Assembly: GCA_904063045.1 (NCBI GenBank)
Contig: CAJFCJ010000009.1
Location: forward strand, 476,942 to 540,941
Length of the DNA: 64,000 bases
Reading direction: 5' to 3'
Origin: Dimorphilus gyrociliatus
Taxonomy: Eukaryota; Annelida; Polychaeta; Dinophilidae
Positions 48,219 to 58,973 of this stretch are shown one piece after another (within the stretch, counting starts at the first letter, position 1; the number at the start of each line of letters is the position of its first letter). Both the position numbers and the translations under genes were made by a program. The notes beneath the pieces were generated by a model, which saw only the letters and a list, made by a program, of their open reading frames with translations, was not told the DNA's origin and searched no databases.

Positions 48219-51200
48219 ATGCTACGTTCGATCTTGCTTTTGGCCTTTCTATCGAATTCGGTAACAAAAATCTCTTTCACTTTGAGTACGTCGTACTATA
48301 GTAGTGTATTCGATAATCAAAAAAAACTTTTCCGATTACGTTATAAGCAAAGAATTGTATTTGCATAAATGCGTTTAGAAGAGAATGATATCGAAACTAA
48401 TAGAGTAGTACATCTAGTCCTCTTTTTTTTCCTTGGAGTCTTTTCAGAGTTTTGTATAAAACGCTCCCCAAAGACGCTAATCTGCACCCGAACAAACGCG
48501 CCCATTAATTGTTCCGTTAGTTAATTAACGTTTCTTAGGCTCAAATCGAACGCGTTCGAATCGCCTCACTGACCTGGTCTACCGATATCCGTTCCCGTTT
48601 GGCAAACACACGAATAGATGCTCTAATAGAAAATGAAAGCAATTCTACTGTCAAGACGACGCTCAAGCTTCGCATACCCCGTTCTGCCTACGTATGTAAT
48701 TTGACGGTGTAAGTTCGTTTATTTTTTCGCTTTTCCTCCGGGGAGAGTTCGGGAAGCGTTGAAAATGAAGTTTTTATTGCGACAGATTCGACGCTTGGGG
48801 TAATACTGATCGGGCCAGAGTCACCGACAGGGCTAAGGATACTGAAAAAGTAAAGGGGTGAGAAAAAAATTCCTTCTTATCGATCTTTATGCTATGCGTA
48901 GTTATATGGTATCGAATTCAGCCCTACCGACACAATAGAAGTGCAAACAAAACTAGAAGTACAAGCCCACAGTTCAGCTCGGGTCGAACTGGATTATGTT
49001 TTGCTCCTTAATGAAAGATCCGGGGTCATAGAACACATACTCCATGTTGACCCTGGAGAAGCTTTAGTTAGGAACCTCAAAGCGGATATTAGGGTAAGGG
49101 AAACTAAGGAAATTGAAAAATTTGAAGTAAAACCAAAGACTTCAACTAACGTCACGATAAGGAGAACAAACGAATTACGGGTGGTTTGGCAACAATTAAA
49201 CTACAAGAAACAGAAGACGCCACTCGAGCAGATCGTTTTACTGTACTATTTGCGTAAGAACGGAATAGATGATGCAGGCGTTCTCGCCGTAGGCGGCGGT
49301 TATATGCTGCATGCAGCAAAAATTCATGTAAAAAAACCGGTAGAACGAAGGGTAGTCTTTGCAGTAGACAGTAGTGCCTCCATGAAAGGCTTCCGTTTGC
49401 AGCAACTTAGAAAAGCTCTGACGGCGGCTTTGGACCAGCTGACCGAAGCAGATTACTTTAACGTGTTGCATTTCAATACCAAAGTGACGTGGTGGAGACA
49501 GGGTGAACTGCAAAAGGCGTCTGCGAAAAACGTTGAGGACGCTAAGGACTTCATGTCAAGCAGGATTCGGCCTACTGGCTGTAAGTTAATTTTAACCTAA
49601 TTACTATTCAAAGCCGAACGGTGTCGACTCGCTGCAGGGACCAACATTAATTCTGCGTTACTGGAAAGTGTCCGTATGCTGACGAAAGCTGCTCGCCACG
49701 TTCATCCATCCAAGGCATCCTTCATCATCTTCATAACGGACGGCCGGCCTTCTGTTGGTGTAACAAACCAAAGTCAGATCATTTCTAACATCAAACGACG
49801 AACGTCGTTTCCTTTGTATGGCGTAGCATTAGGGCGTCAAGCGGACGTCTTGCTCTTAAGAAGATTGTCAGCAGTCACCGGCGGATTTTCTCATCAGATT
49901 CGAGTTGACCCTCAGGCATCAACGAGATTGAAGTCTCTGTTTGACAGGCTCAATAAACCAGCTCTTCTTGCATTCCAAACTACTTACGAAGGGATAGAGG
50001 AACGCACGCTGTCTAGAACACGTTGGCCAATTTATATGAACAATTCGGAAGTTCTAATTGCAGGTAAACGCAAGTCGCCGGAAACACCGCTTAAAGCCCA
50101 TCTAAACGGCTTAGATGGCGATGGACATAACCTTTCGAAAACAACGACCAAGTGGGATGATATTGGGAATGCCAGTTTAGCATGGGCTTATCTAACTATC
50201 TCTCAATTGCTGGATCTCACATCATCAGAAAACAGACGCAGAGCTCAGCGGTTGTCATTAGAGGTAAGAGCTTTGACGAATGAGTACAGCAAAGAGTCAC
50301 GTTATGCATTTATAACAGTATGGTCTAGTGACGCCCGTTTCCTCTTTAACGTTTCATTCTCCTCGTATTCAAGTGCATCTTGAGCGTCACGATGACTGGA
50401 ACGCGCTCGATAAAAATTCAGGTATGGGTGTATTAGATTATCTTTGCAAATCGATATTGACACTGATGGATAACATTTTTTTAGCACCCTGGACGTGGTC
50501 TCCGGCACCTGGAGAGCGTCATGACGATTTCGGTAAGAAATTTTATGAAATATAGCATTTTCTTGTAAGCCTATTTTGCACTTTGCAGCTGAGAGCGACC
50601 CACATTTTTTGTTGAAAGCGTCAGGGGGAGCCAGTGTTTGTTTCGACGTCACAGCCGAAAACGGCACGGTCGTTCAATTATTGCATGACTCCCGAATTAC
50701 GCTTAACGCTCGTCTTGTCGAATACGAAGCCAATCGAACGTTTTTCGGGCAAATGGCAGCCGCAGTGGGCCGTCACAGAATCATAGTGACGCCGCGGAAA
50801 ATTCTCGTCGATTCAGCGCCTTATAGATGGAAGAGTGTCGGATATAGCCTAAATGTATCTGCAATAACTTCCATCTCTGTTTCGCGTTTTCGCGTCCGTA
50901 TCAAAATTAAAGGGGGTTCAAACATAACTCTTTTACGCCATCTGGCGGGAACAGATCGTCCAGATCATTTGGGTATCTATATAAAACGATCCAGATCTGA
51001 CAGTCACCGAGGGTCAGGTTTACTAGCCTTTCTAAGAAGATCACGAGTTCGAATAAAAGAGATGAAAAATGAGACTGAAATAACTTTGTTCGACGGTGAT
51101 AAACTGATAAAGACTGTGACAGGGAAAAAATCGGCCCGATATAGTCGATTAAAAAAGAAGAGAATAGACTGTTGGTTTGTCAAAAAACTAGTTAATGTCA

Positions 51201-51244
51201 ATAATTTCGTTGTTCCATTTTTAACGTTTAATGTCCGCGCTTAA
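48219..51244 (+). CDS. ITIH: inter-alpha-trypsin inhibitor heavy chain
   Basis: Eight exons, 48219-48260, 48539-48708, 48771-48849, 48902-49580, 49638-50263, 50319-50421, 50485-50532 and 50589-51244, give 800 aa. It has a signal peptide MLRSILLLAFLSNS and a VIT domain (about 20-150). The von Willebrand A domain starts near 245 with the MIDAS motif DSSAS (253-257) and has ITDGRPSVG later. A linker with LSLEYGLVTPVSSL follows, then the ITIH C-terminal domain. D586-PHF matches the DPHF processing site, where vertebrate heavy chains are cleaved and ester-linked to chondroitin sulfate. Secreted, binds hyaluronan matrix. Exon 5 must be spliced at 50263 (gtaaga..acag, 55 nt) to restore the frame. 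The exon 3 boundary (gaag|TTTTT) is the weakest. The GGTN of the A domain reads GWTN. Confidence 0.9.
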
Positions 51245-51327
51245 AATATAACTAAAATGTATTAACGCGTCAGACACGAAGCTCATTTCATGATTACAGT
51301 GCACACACTCGTTACTTTGACTCCGTG

Positions 51328-52348
51328 ATGGGATGTTCAGCGTCTAAATCCATTGCACCACCAACTATTCTACTCTCTCGTTCAGATCAACTTTCCGAAA
51401 AACAAAAGAGTGTTATACGTAATACTTGGAAGAGGATATCGAATGACCTAAGTGGGAGAGCGGCTATGGTATTCTTGAGGATTTTCGAGTTGCATCCGCA
51501 AATTAAGAATCTTTTTCCTTGCCGAGATTTAGAAGGTGAAAAACTTCTAAACGATCATCATTTTAAGGGGCATGCCTCTAGATTTATGCAAGCTGTGGGG
51601 GCAGCCGTTGATAATCTTGACGATATGGAGGTTTTATCACCCCTTCTCATTGGTCTGGGCAGAAGACACGTTCTCTTTCAAGGCTTCAGACCGAAATATT
51701 GGGACGCTTTTACTGAAGCGATTCTTTTCGTTTGGAAGCAGGAGCTAAAATTTCGATTCAACGGAGATGCTCGAGATTCATGGCAAGCCGTTTTGAATTT
51801 TATCATAATCAAGCTTAATGAAGGCTACAATGAAGCATTGAGAGAAAAAATGGAAAATGAAGAGAAAAATGAAAGTAAGGCGAATAGTTAAAAGCTCAAA
51901 ATCGTGACAACTTTATATACTTTGTCTCTTTTTGTCTCTTTCTTCTATACCTTCCTTTATCCTTTTACTCTTCCCCCTGCTATATCTTTCTTTCATAGCT
52001 GTGAGCAGGTTACTAGAAAGAGAAAATCGCTGGCAATATATGAAATGGAATGAAAAACGAATGAAAACCCCTATGGATGACGTGATTTTGATGTTTCTTT
52101 CTTTATTCTATATAACATCTTTTTTGGTTAGCTTTTATCTATTTGATTCTACCCTATTTGCACAGGTTTGTGGTCTTGACTAACTTTTTCAGATCAGCAT
52201 CCATCACGGAGTACTAGATAAGGGAAAAAGAAACGCTCTTCGTGCTGGATTTCACCAGATACAATCATCTTACACTATAGATAATAGAAAATGCGATGAA
52301 TACGTATTTTCCAACTCGTTGCGTCCCAATTATTTAGTTCCACACTAA
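51328..52348 (+). CDS. membrane-tethered globin (globin-X-like) with C-terminal TM tail
   Basis: Exon 51328-51874 encodes an acylation-type N-terminus MGCSASK (Gly2 myristoylation, Cys3 palmitoylation). The globin fold has Phe63 (CD1), distal His82 (E7, KGHASRF) and proximal His114 (F8, GRRHVLF). A strong donor (AAATGAAA|gtaagg) just before the genomic stop is followed by a long pyrimidine tract and ttcatag at 51998. Exon 51999-52165 continues in phase and adds a charged helix and one hydrophobic segment (VILMFLSLFYITSFLVSFYL, about 211-231). Exon 52193-52348 adds 51 more residues, for a total of 289 aa. Its 27-nt intron is unusually short but has a CTAAC branch-like site. AATAAA lies 10 nt after the stop. 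Without splicing the protein ends at 187 aa (stop 51889-51891). Globin X is known to be N-acylated; a TM tail is unusual. Confidence 0.75.
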
Positions 52349-55300
52349 AAAAGAAACAATAAATACACACATAAATGTATATTTATAAGTGATTACGAGA
52401 TTTTCAAAACGAAAAAAAAACCCCATAGTGTTTGCTTACGGCAAAATATATAAGCCCCAATTTTTTAAGTGAGTATTTATTTAATGTACCGGAGTGGAGA
52501 GGAAGGAGAGGTAGAGTGTTGGGTTAATTGGCTTCGTTCTCGCAATTAAACGCCCATAGCCCGAATTGTCACAAAACTCTAATAAGTTTTTGTAAAGAAA
52601 TTTTTGATTGACATTTTAAGAAAAGACACGAGTGAGGTGACATTTTGCTTTCTCTCTATCTTCTATCCTGAACCCGGTTTCTTAACTATCTACTCTAACT
52701 AAATGTGGTTTTCTTTCCTCTCGAAAGCCGCATTGCAGTATCAATCATTAGAGCCATAGGCAAATTTTCTCGATCTGTAGCTTCTTTTTGTTCGTATAGG
52801 ATTTGTTTTTTATTTTCTCTTCTCTTGAAGTACTTATATGAGCCTTGTGTTTTCTCCTTCCTTCGCCTATAGGAATTCGATTATTATGCATCGTCGGTTG
52901 TCGTAAAAACAAAAAAGATAGATAATCCAAGCTAATAACGTTGTCTTCCAACCGCCTAACTGGATTAACGCAAACGCATTTGCTTTTCTACATTTTTTTT
53001 TTGCTTCCACCTCTCTTTCACTTTTTCGACTGTTTCCTGAGCCAATTTCCGGTCAAAGGCAGATGTCAATTATTATCCTTTTTTATTGGAAGGAGTTAGA
53101 GAGGGAGCAGTTTATATATAAATGACATACTGGTCTTGCAGGGACACAGCAGGTAGGGAGAAGTGGTAGGAAAGCCATGAATACTCTGATATTAGTTTAT
53201 CTCTTAAGCGGCTTTTTTTCGTTTCCGTCTTCGAATCGCTGTACTTATTATAGTTGTTCCTGGGATTGTTTTTTTGTATTGCCTTCATTTTGCGTGTTTA
53301 GAGCACGTTCGTCGTCACGGACGAACGTTTCGTATTTGTATGGAATGGTTATTAATAAAGAAATTTGTACGCCGTAAAATTATATTTGCTTAGAAGCGAG
53401 TGAAAGAGAAGAAAGTGTGGGCTAAACTAAGGTAGGCAAATAGAAGATCTTACGATCAATTCCAAATTAAGTATCTCAATAAACTAAAGAAGTAAATTAG
53501 ATTTAACAATCAAGAGTTTAAGGCTTTAAATAGTTAAATTTAGGGGATAGAGTATAGAAAAAAAAAACAAAAGAGACGCCTTATCCTTTTAGATTATGCA
53601 CAATTTGGAAATGTTTTTTCAACGTTCGACCCTATCTATCATATTTTTAATAATCAACGCGTCCAACTTGTCGACATTGAATTTGATATAATCGGCGCCT
53701 AAGTATATATAGTTAGAAACGTGCTTAATATTAGTCTAAATTAGTATAGATGTATTATTAATATCATCATTATTTTTACTATTATTATTAAATTTTCGGA
53801 TAAAAAGAACTGTTTGAAATGCTTTCAGAATATAAATATCTGTATAAAAATTCTTATTTCATAAGAAAAGAGATTAGTCTATTACAACAAGACTGTTTGA
53901 GGTTAATGGAAAGAACAAAGAACATTTTTATTATAGTAGAAAACGTTCTTACGATTAATCATCGGGGATTAAATAGGTGATACAAACAATCCTACTTCAA
54001 ACCTGTTCAAAAAATTGCGGTTGACATTCCATTCTTTTTCTTGCCATACAATACTAAACACCGCTTTACGTGTTTCGTTTTAGCTTATTTTATAGGTCTG
54101 TTCTTTTTTTTTCCTGATATTCTTTTCTACGTATAATTTAACAATATTTCAAAAATTAATTGGCCGTATAAACCTAAACAAACAGGTTATATATATATAT
54201 ATTTTTTATCTATAAAAGAAATCCTAATAATATGAAACTAAACGGAAATATTAGATTTAATGTCATTCATTTATTTCCTTCTATTTTTTCTCTATCTCTC
54301 TCTCTTAGTCTCTCTTGTCTCTCTCTCTCTCTGTCTCTCTTCTCCCTCTTTAAACAATTACTTTATTTAAAAGTATTGTAAAATGTTGATAGTAAATTAT
54401 TAATTAAAGGGTAACTACCTCCATCTAGTTGTTTTTTTAATAACTAAGGTAATAAAGGATTATTTTGCATGGTAAGAAATCAAGTAGAGTGAATAACTTT
54501 CTAATGCTAAAATGTCACTGCAGCTATGTTGCCTTTTATTTGTATTTCTTACCATTTACATTAGCAAAGCAGATTTGACATTTACGGTTAATTCTTTAAA
54601 GAGAAGAAGCTGTAAACTCCTGTTCGTGTATACTATATACTTGCCTATTGTATTTATGTATATTTTCGTTAGAAAGAAACTGCAATTTCTTACAGTTTTT
54701 CCTCTACTAAGGATAACTAGATTTCATATAATTTCTGATCTATCTTAGATGTTTTATTATGTAAAATAATGGTCTGTTGTACTGATCAGTTTAAAATACT
54801 CTCTCTTTCTCTCTCGCTCCAAGATTTGAATTAAAAGTGAAAAATTTCCTCCCACAGAACTGTTTAATAGCACTAAAAGCAATGAAAGAAATAAGAATAG
54901 AAAAAAATAAAGAATAGGAGAATAGGAGGAAAAAGATAAGGAAAACCTTAAAAATAGATTATTATTCTCTTTCTTCTTTTTCTTCTTCTTTTCCCTTCTT
55001 TATTTTATATGAATTTCTTTTATTGTTTTTTTTATACAATTAAAAATAAGGAACCTGCTTCAGGTTATGTACTAACGAAATACAATTTTCAGTAAACGCA
55101 ATTTTACGTCCATTGCGTTTTATCTATTTATAGAACAAACTTTATTCGTTACCTTGATGGACTCTAATCATCATAAACGATTTATTTTTTTTCCCACGCT
55201 ATCAATGCAATGATTCATTATTAATGTTTGGGGTATTTCTTCTCATCCCTTCTCTAATCTTTGTCCAAATGTTAAAAATAGACGAAAAAAGTCTTTAAAG

Positions 55301-55753
55301 AGGTTTTTTTTCTAAGATATTTGTCTTATCTATTTGATAAATGGTATTAAATTTGATAAGATTTTAGGAAGGGATCAAACTTCTGTTTTTCTTTAGGGGC
55401 CATAGTAATGATTTTTGTACGGGTGGAAGCTAAACCTACTAACCATGGTAGTCGTGCGTCATGTAATTGAATTTGATTGAAGTTATTTTTACAAGAAAAG
55501 GGATACATACAGATGTCTTTCTTATGGATGGAACGTCTTTCGTGATTGAAACGAAGACTGCCTTCCCCCTTTTTAAGACTATCTATATCCGGGAGAAGAA
55601 ATTGGAAGCCTCAAATTTTGGACATTTATATATTAAAAATAGGGTGTCGTGTTACTTGAACTATCTATTTAAGGTTATTTTGTATGGCCTGTGGCTTTTT
55701 CTCGTCTCTGTGTTACCTCTTGATACTGTGTGCTACATTCATATCGCTTATTC

Positions 55754-55791
<38 letters not shown>

Positions 55792-56005
55792 GTTATCTAT
55801 TTAATTATCAAAGTAAGTACGACTCGACGTATAAAGGTTAAAAGGTTGTATTGGTAGTCAATTCCAGAGGAAAATAGGACAAAGCGAATTTTAAATTTAG
55901 TCCCTTATTTCTTTTTTATAAATCAACAGAAATGCTTTATTTGTTAGAGACCTCAAAATTTTGTTGACAAAACAATTATTAAAACAACTAAACATATAAA
56001 GATTA
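52349..56005. other. 3.6-kb gene-poor region downstream of the globin
   Basis: Begins with the globin poly(A) signal (52358-52363). Rich in pyrimidine tracts, for example a CT repeat at about 54288-54350, and in AT microsatellites (54190-54202, 55759-55785). One candidate small secreted-peptide gene (53177-53377) is listed separately. The frame at 55467-55841 opens with TTG and ends in an AT repeat, so it is not accepted. Confidence 0.5.
53177..53377 (+). CDS. candidate small secreted cysteine-containing peptide, 66 aa
   Basis: ATG at 53177 opens a 66-codon frame to TAA at 53375-53377. The first 19 residues (MNTLILVYLLSGFFSFPSS) look like a cleavable signal peptide. The rest has five cysteines (CTYYSCSWDC, FC, and IC near the end) and a basic RARSSSR stretch. 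A TATA-like TTTATATATAAA at about 53110-53121 lies about 60 bp upstream of the ATG. No known peptide family is recognised. The short length and AT-rich surroundings make chance possible. Confidence 0.35.
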   Translation: MNTLILVYLLSGFFSFPSSNRCTYYSCSWDCFFVLPSFCVFRARSSSRTNVSYLYGMVINKEICTP

Positions 56006-57179
56006 TTATTCTCTACCAACAAACTCGTCCATACAGTTACTTATACCGAAAAATTGACTTAGCAAGGCTTGGCATTTAGTTGGTAATAGTCTGTAGGAAA
56101 AGTATAAAAATATATATTTACATTTATCATGAACAAACATTCAGAGAATATTTTAAGGAAAACCTTAAATATTATGATAAGAAAGAGAAATTACTTACCC
56201 TTTTACAGATAGTAGGACGTATAATGATCTAGGAATCCAAACTTCACTTTTGTTGGAAAGAATTCCATCCATCATTCTATCAACAGCGTGTTCCGGAGTT
56301 ACTATCGGCAATATTTCCGGAAATCTGAATAGTAAGAATAATAATCAGTAAAGTAAAGTCTAATAATTAATTTTTCAGGATTTTTCTGTCCAAGAAAGAA
56401 AGCTAACTTTGTTTTAACTCCTTTGAACATGCCAGTATCTATATAGTATGGACAAACAACGGTTGTTTTCACCCCTGTTTTCTCTAATGAAGTTAATTCC
56501 ATTGATAAACTCTCAGTAAAGCCAACGACAGCGAACTTTGAAGCGCAATAGTCAGCTAATCCTGTAACTCCCGTTAATCCTGCGGCACTGGCTATATTAA
56601 CAATATGTCCGTGATTAAGCTTTAACATTCTTGGAAGGAAGGCTTTTGTTGTCTAATTACAGAAAGAAATTTGTACATTAATTATAAGATTCAGAATAAA
56701 CATTATAATAAAATTTTAACCCAGAAGTGAGCTGACGTATTCACTTGGAATGTCTTTTCAATAAGAGCATCTTGGCATTCCATAAACTTTTTACCAGTAA
56801 CTATACCAGCATTGTTTATCAAAATATTTATTTCTCCTATATCTTCTTTAACTTTATTTGCAGTTTCATAAATAGATTCTTTACTACTCAAATCAACTGT
56901 ATAGGTTAAGCATTCACTATTGTATCGTTGTTTAATTTCAGCTGCTGTTTTTGCATTTCCCTTAGAATCAATGTCCCACAGTACTGTTGCACATCCCAAT
57001 TTTGCGAATCTGAAAGCAAGAAGGCGTCCCAATCCACTACCGGCACCAGTAATTAGAACTGTTTGATTTTGGACGTCTTTATATCGCCAACTGTTTGGTA
57101 AGAACGTCCAAACTATAGATTCAATTAAATAGTAAAGAACTAGGATAACGGTAAAAAGTGTTTCCACAATTAGATGCAT
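56006..57179 (-). CDS. short-chain dehydrogenase, SDR16C (RDHE2/RDH10-type)
   Basis: Four minus-strand exons, 57179-56721, 56652-56408, 56324-56199 and 56090-56006, give 304 aa (human SDR16C5 309). An N-terminal hydrophobic anchor (about 3-30) precedes the Rossmann fold. The cofactor loop is TGAGSGLG (about 45-52), [14 protein letters not shown] follows, and the catalytic Ser is in ISSS-type IASAAG with Tyr/Lys in [21 protein letters not shown] and the C-terminal [10 protein letters not shown] match SDR16C5. The family oxidises retinol to retinaldehyde at the ER and lipid droplets; other substrates are possible in invertebrates. All introns are GT-AG and phase-consistent. Confidence 0.92.
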
Positions 57180-57503
57180 TTTTATAACGGAATGAATGAC
57201 AGAAGACTCGAAGTCCAGTAACCTTCGCCTTTATCTAAAATATAATTTCGTATAAAATACAAGCGCCATCTGTATCATTACGTAATGAATAGCAGCTATA
57301 ATTTTCATTCATAGAACATATAATAGTTCATTAAACCTTTTAGCTATGTGAATTTTTATTAATATAAACTTTTTTGGAATTATATTACATTCATATTTGA
57401 ATATCAAATTAGACTTTAATCCCTATATTTCACGTATATCAGTCAATTATTTTCTTCGTATTCAAAGTACCGTCCCACTTTTTCTTACGAGTTCATTAAT
57501 AAG
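57180..57503. other. short intergenic region with a CTCF-like site
   Basis: 324 bp. AAGCGCCATCTGT at 57261-57273 lies about 90 bp upstream of the SDR start codon. Nothing else recognised. Confidence 0.6.
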
Positions 57504-57755
57504 TTAATGGAAGTTTTTTCTTTCGCGCCTCCCTTTCCTTCTAGCCTTTCTTCTATGCTTATTAGAATTGGTTTTCTTCGTTGACTGTCTTTTAATTGAA
57601 GCTCGTCGCATAAGAGGTGATTTAGCAACCCTTTTACCACTTTTTCCATTTTCTTTACCCAAGTAATCTTCTTCCGAGCTGTCTTCATTATCGCTTAATA
57701 TTCTTATACTTACTACTGGATTGAATGTTAATTGTTTTTTTAGTTTTTTTTTCAT
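57504..57755 (-). CDS. small highly basic protein, 83 aa, function unknown
   Basis: Minus-strand ATG at 57755 to TAA at 57506-57504. The sequence has an N-terminal Lys cluster (MKKKLKKQLTFNP), an acidic serine patch (DNEDSSEEDY) typical of casein-kinase-2 sites, and a strongly basic C-terminal half (KHRRKARRKGRRERK), suggesting nuclear or nucleolar RNA/DNA binding. No homologue is recognised. The composition is unlike the AT-driven random frames nearby. It could also be the last exon of a longer gene. Confidence 0.45.
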   Translation of the reverse strand: MKKKLKKQLTFNPVVSIRILSDNEDSSEEDYLGKENGKSGKRVAKSPLMRRASIKRQSTKKTNSNKHRRKARRKGRRERKNFH

Positions 57756-58173
57756 GTTATTTTTTTTTTCATATATAAAAAAAAATGAATAATTTAATTT
57801 TTTAAACTCTTTAAAATGATGTCCAAATCGAAATATAATGTTAATTATTAATATTAAAATAATTACTCTTTTAAATATTATCGTTTCAACAGTTGAATAG
57901 TTAAATAATACTATAACTTTTCCAGATGTTTTTTTTTTAAATGATTATCTATTATTTTCAATGGGTTCTTAGTGAGGAGAGAAAAAAAAAACAGAGTTCA
58001 TTAATTATTTCTTTATTGATATGAAAAAAATATTAATTATACTTTCGAATGTTTTAATTACTGTTTAATATGAAATAATTGAATTATATCTTTAAGGGAT
58101 GAGTAAGAAATTTAGGGTAAATAATTAACATAAAATATTCAAGTTTTTGTTCTTAATATTCTATTTACAGCTT
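57756..58173. other. AT-rich intergenic region
   Basis: 418 bp, very AT-rich with A/T homopolymers. It is the 3' flank of MGMT and 5' flank of the small basic ORF. No signal seen. Confidence 0.6.
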
Positions 58174-58800
58174 TTAAGGTTCTTGTACTTTTCTTTCTCT
58201 CTCGTGATTTAGTAACCATTGTTTCATTTCGTCTTTTTGGCCTGCTGCGTAGTGGCCAGGTTTCTTTGAGGCGAGTATTACTCTATGGCAAGGAACAATT
58301 AAAACAACAGGATTTTCTCTCATAGAATGTCCAACTGCCCTTGAAAATCTCTTGTTATATCCGCTCATTTCGGCTAATTGGCCATAGCTTACTGTCTGTC
58401 CAAACTTAACTCTTTCAGCTAGTGTTTTCCAAATATTCAGGTGAAAATCTGTTGTCTTTTCTTCTGACCAACATATTGTAGGTAGTGAACTGGGCTCTTT
58501 GTTATCAAAAAATTCTTGAAGCCAATTTACACAATCTTTCACTGGCTTATATTGATAGCCATTGTCAGGATACCTCTGGTCTGACACAACAACCGAGGCA
58601 GTCTTTTCTACTTTGAAAACTTTTGGCATATGATGAAGACTGTGGATACCATATGAGCAGCATTCTAGTTGAAATTCTCCCAGAGGTGTGTTAATCATAT
58701 ATGTATTTGTTGGACCGTATTTACATTTCTGCATTGTTGAAAAAAAAAGCGCGCCGGATATTCTAGAAGTAAGCATTTCCGTTTCCGCTGAACAATTCAT
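58174..58800 (-). CDS. MGMT: methylated-DNA--protein-cysteine methyltransferase
   Basis: 208 aa, single exon on the minus strand (human MGMT 207). The acceptor cysteine is in VPCHRVI (about residue 170). The helix-turn-helix with the arginine finger is in YNKRFSRAVGHSMRENPV, aligned to the human RAVGGAMRGNPV. VSYGQLAEMSGY and QWLLNHE are also conserved. It transfers the alkyl group from O6-alkylguanine in DNA to its own cysteine and is then inactivated. The C-terminal loop is longer than human by a few residues (ASKKPGHYAAGQKDEM). Start at 58800 is the first ATG; a later in-frame Met (M9 or M23) could also serve. It shares a 173-bp divergent promoter with the USP gene. Confidence 0.95.
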   Translation of the reverse strand: MNCSAETEMLTSRISGALFFSTMQKCKYGPTNTYMINTPLGEFQLECCSYGIHSLHHMPKVFKVEKTASVVVSDQRYPDNGYQYKPVKDCVNWLQEFFDNKEPSSLPTICWSEEKTTDFHLNIWKTLAERVKFGQTVSYGQLAEMSGYNKRFSRAVGHSMRENPVVLIVPCHRVILASKKPGHYAAGQKDEMKQWLLNHERERKVQEP

Positions 58801-58973
58801 AAAACATTCTGCCGTTTTATCCGCTAAACAGGTAGAGGGGGTTACTGAGCTCGGAAGTCGGAAAGTGTGTCAACAACAATGGCGGATTAATTGCTCTTGA
58901 ATTTTTACAACTTATACCCGTTCTGACGTTTGTTAAGTTCTAGTTATTAAGTTAAAAGGATAGTTGTAGAACA
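58801..58973. promoter_or_regulatory. shared divergent promoter of MGMT and the USP gene
   Basis: 173 bp between opposite start codons, the tightest divergent pair in the window. Contains AACAATGGCGG (about 58874), resembling a YY1 site. Confidence 0.6.

Noticed and set aside
49638-50383. Reading ITIH exon 5 through to its genomic stop at 50383
   Set aside because: The tail after 50263 has no ITIH similarity, whereas splicing gtaaga..acag restores the conserved LSLEYGLVTPVSSL.
55467-55841. 124-codon frame near an AT repeat
   Set aside because: Opens with TTG, no domain, and its end is the translated AT repeat.
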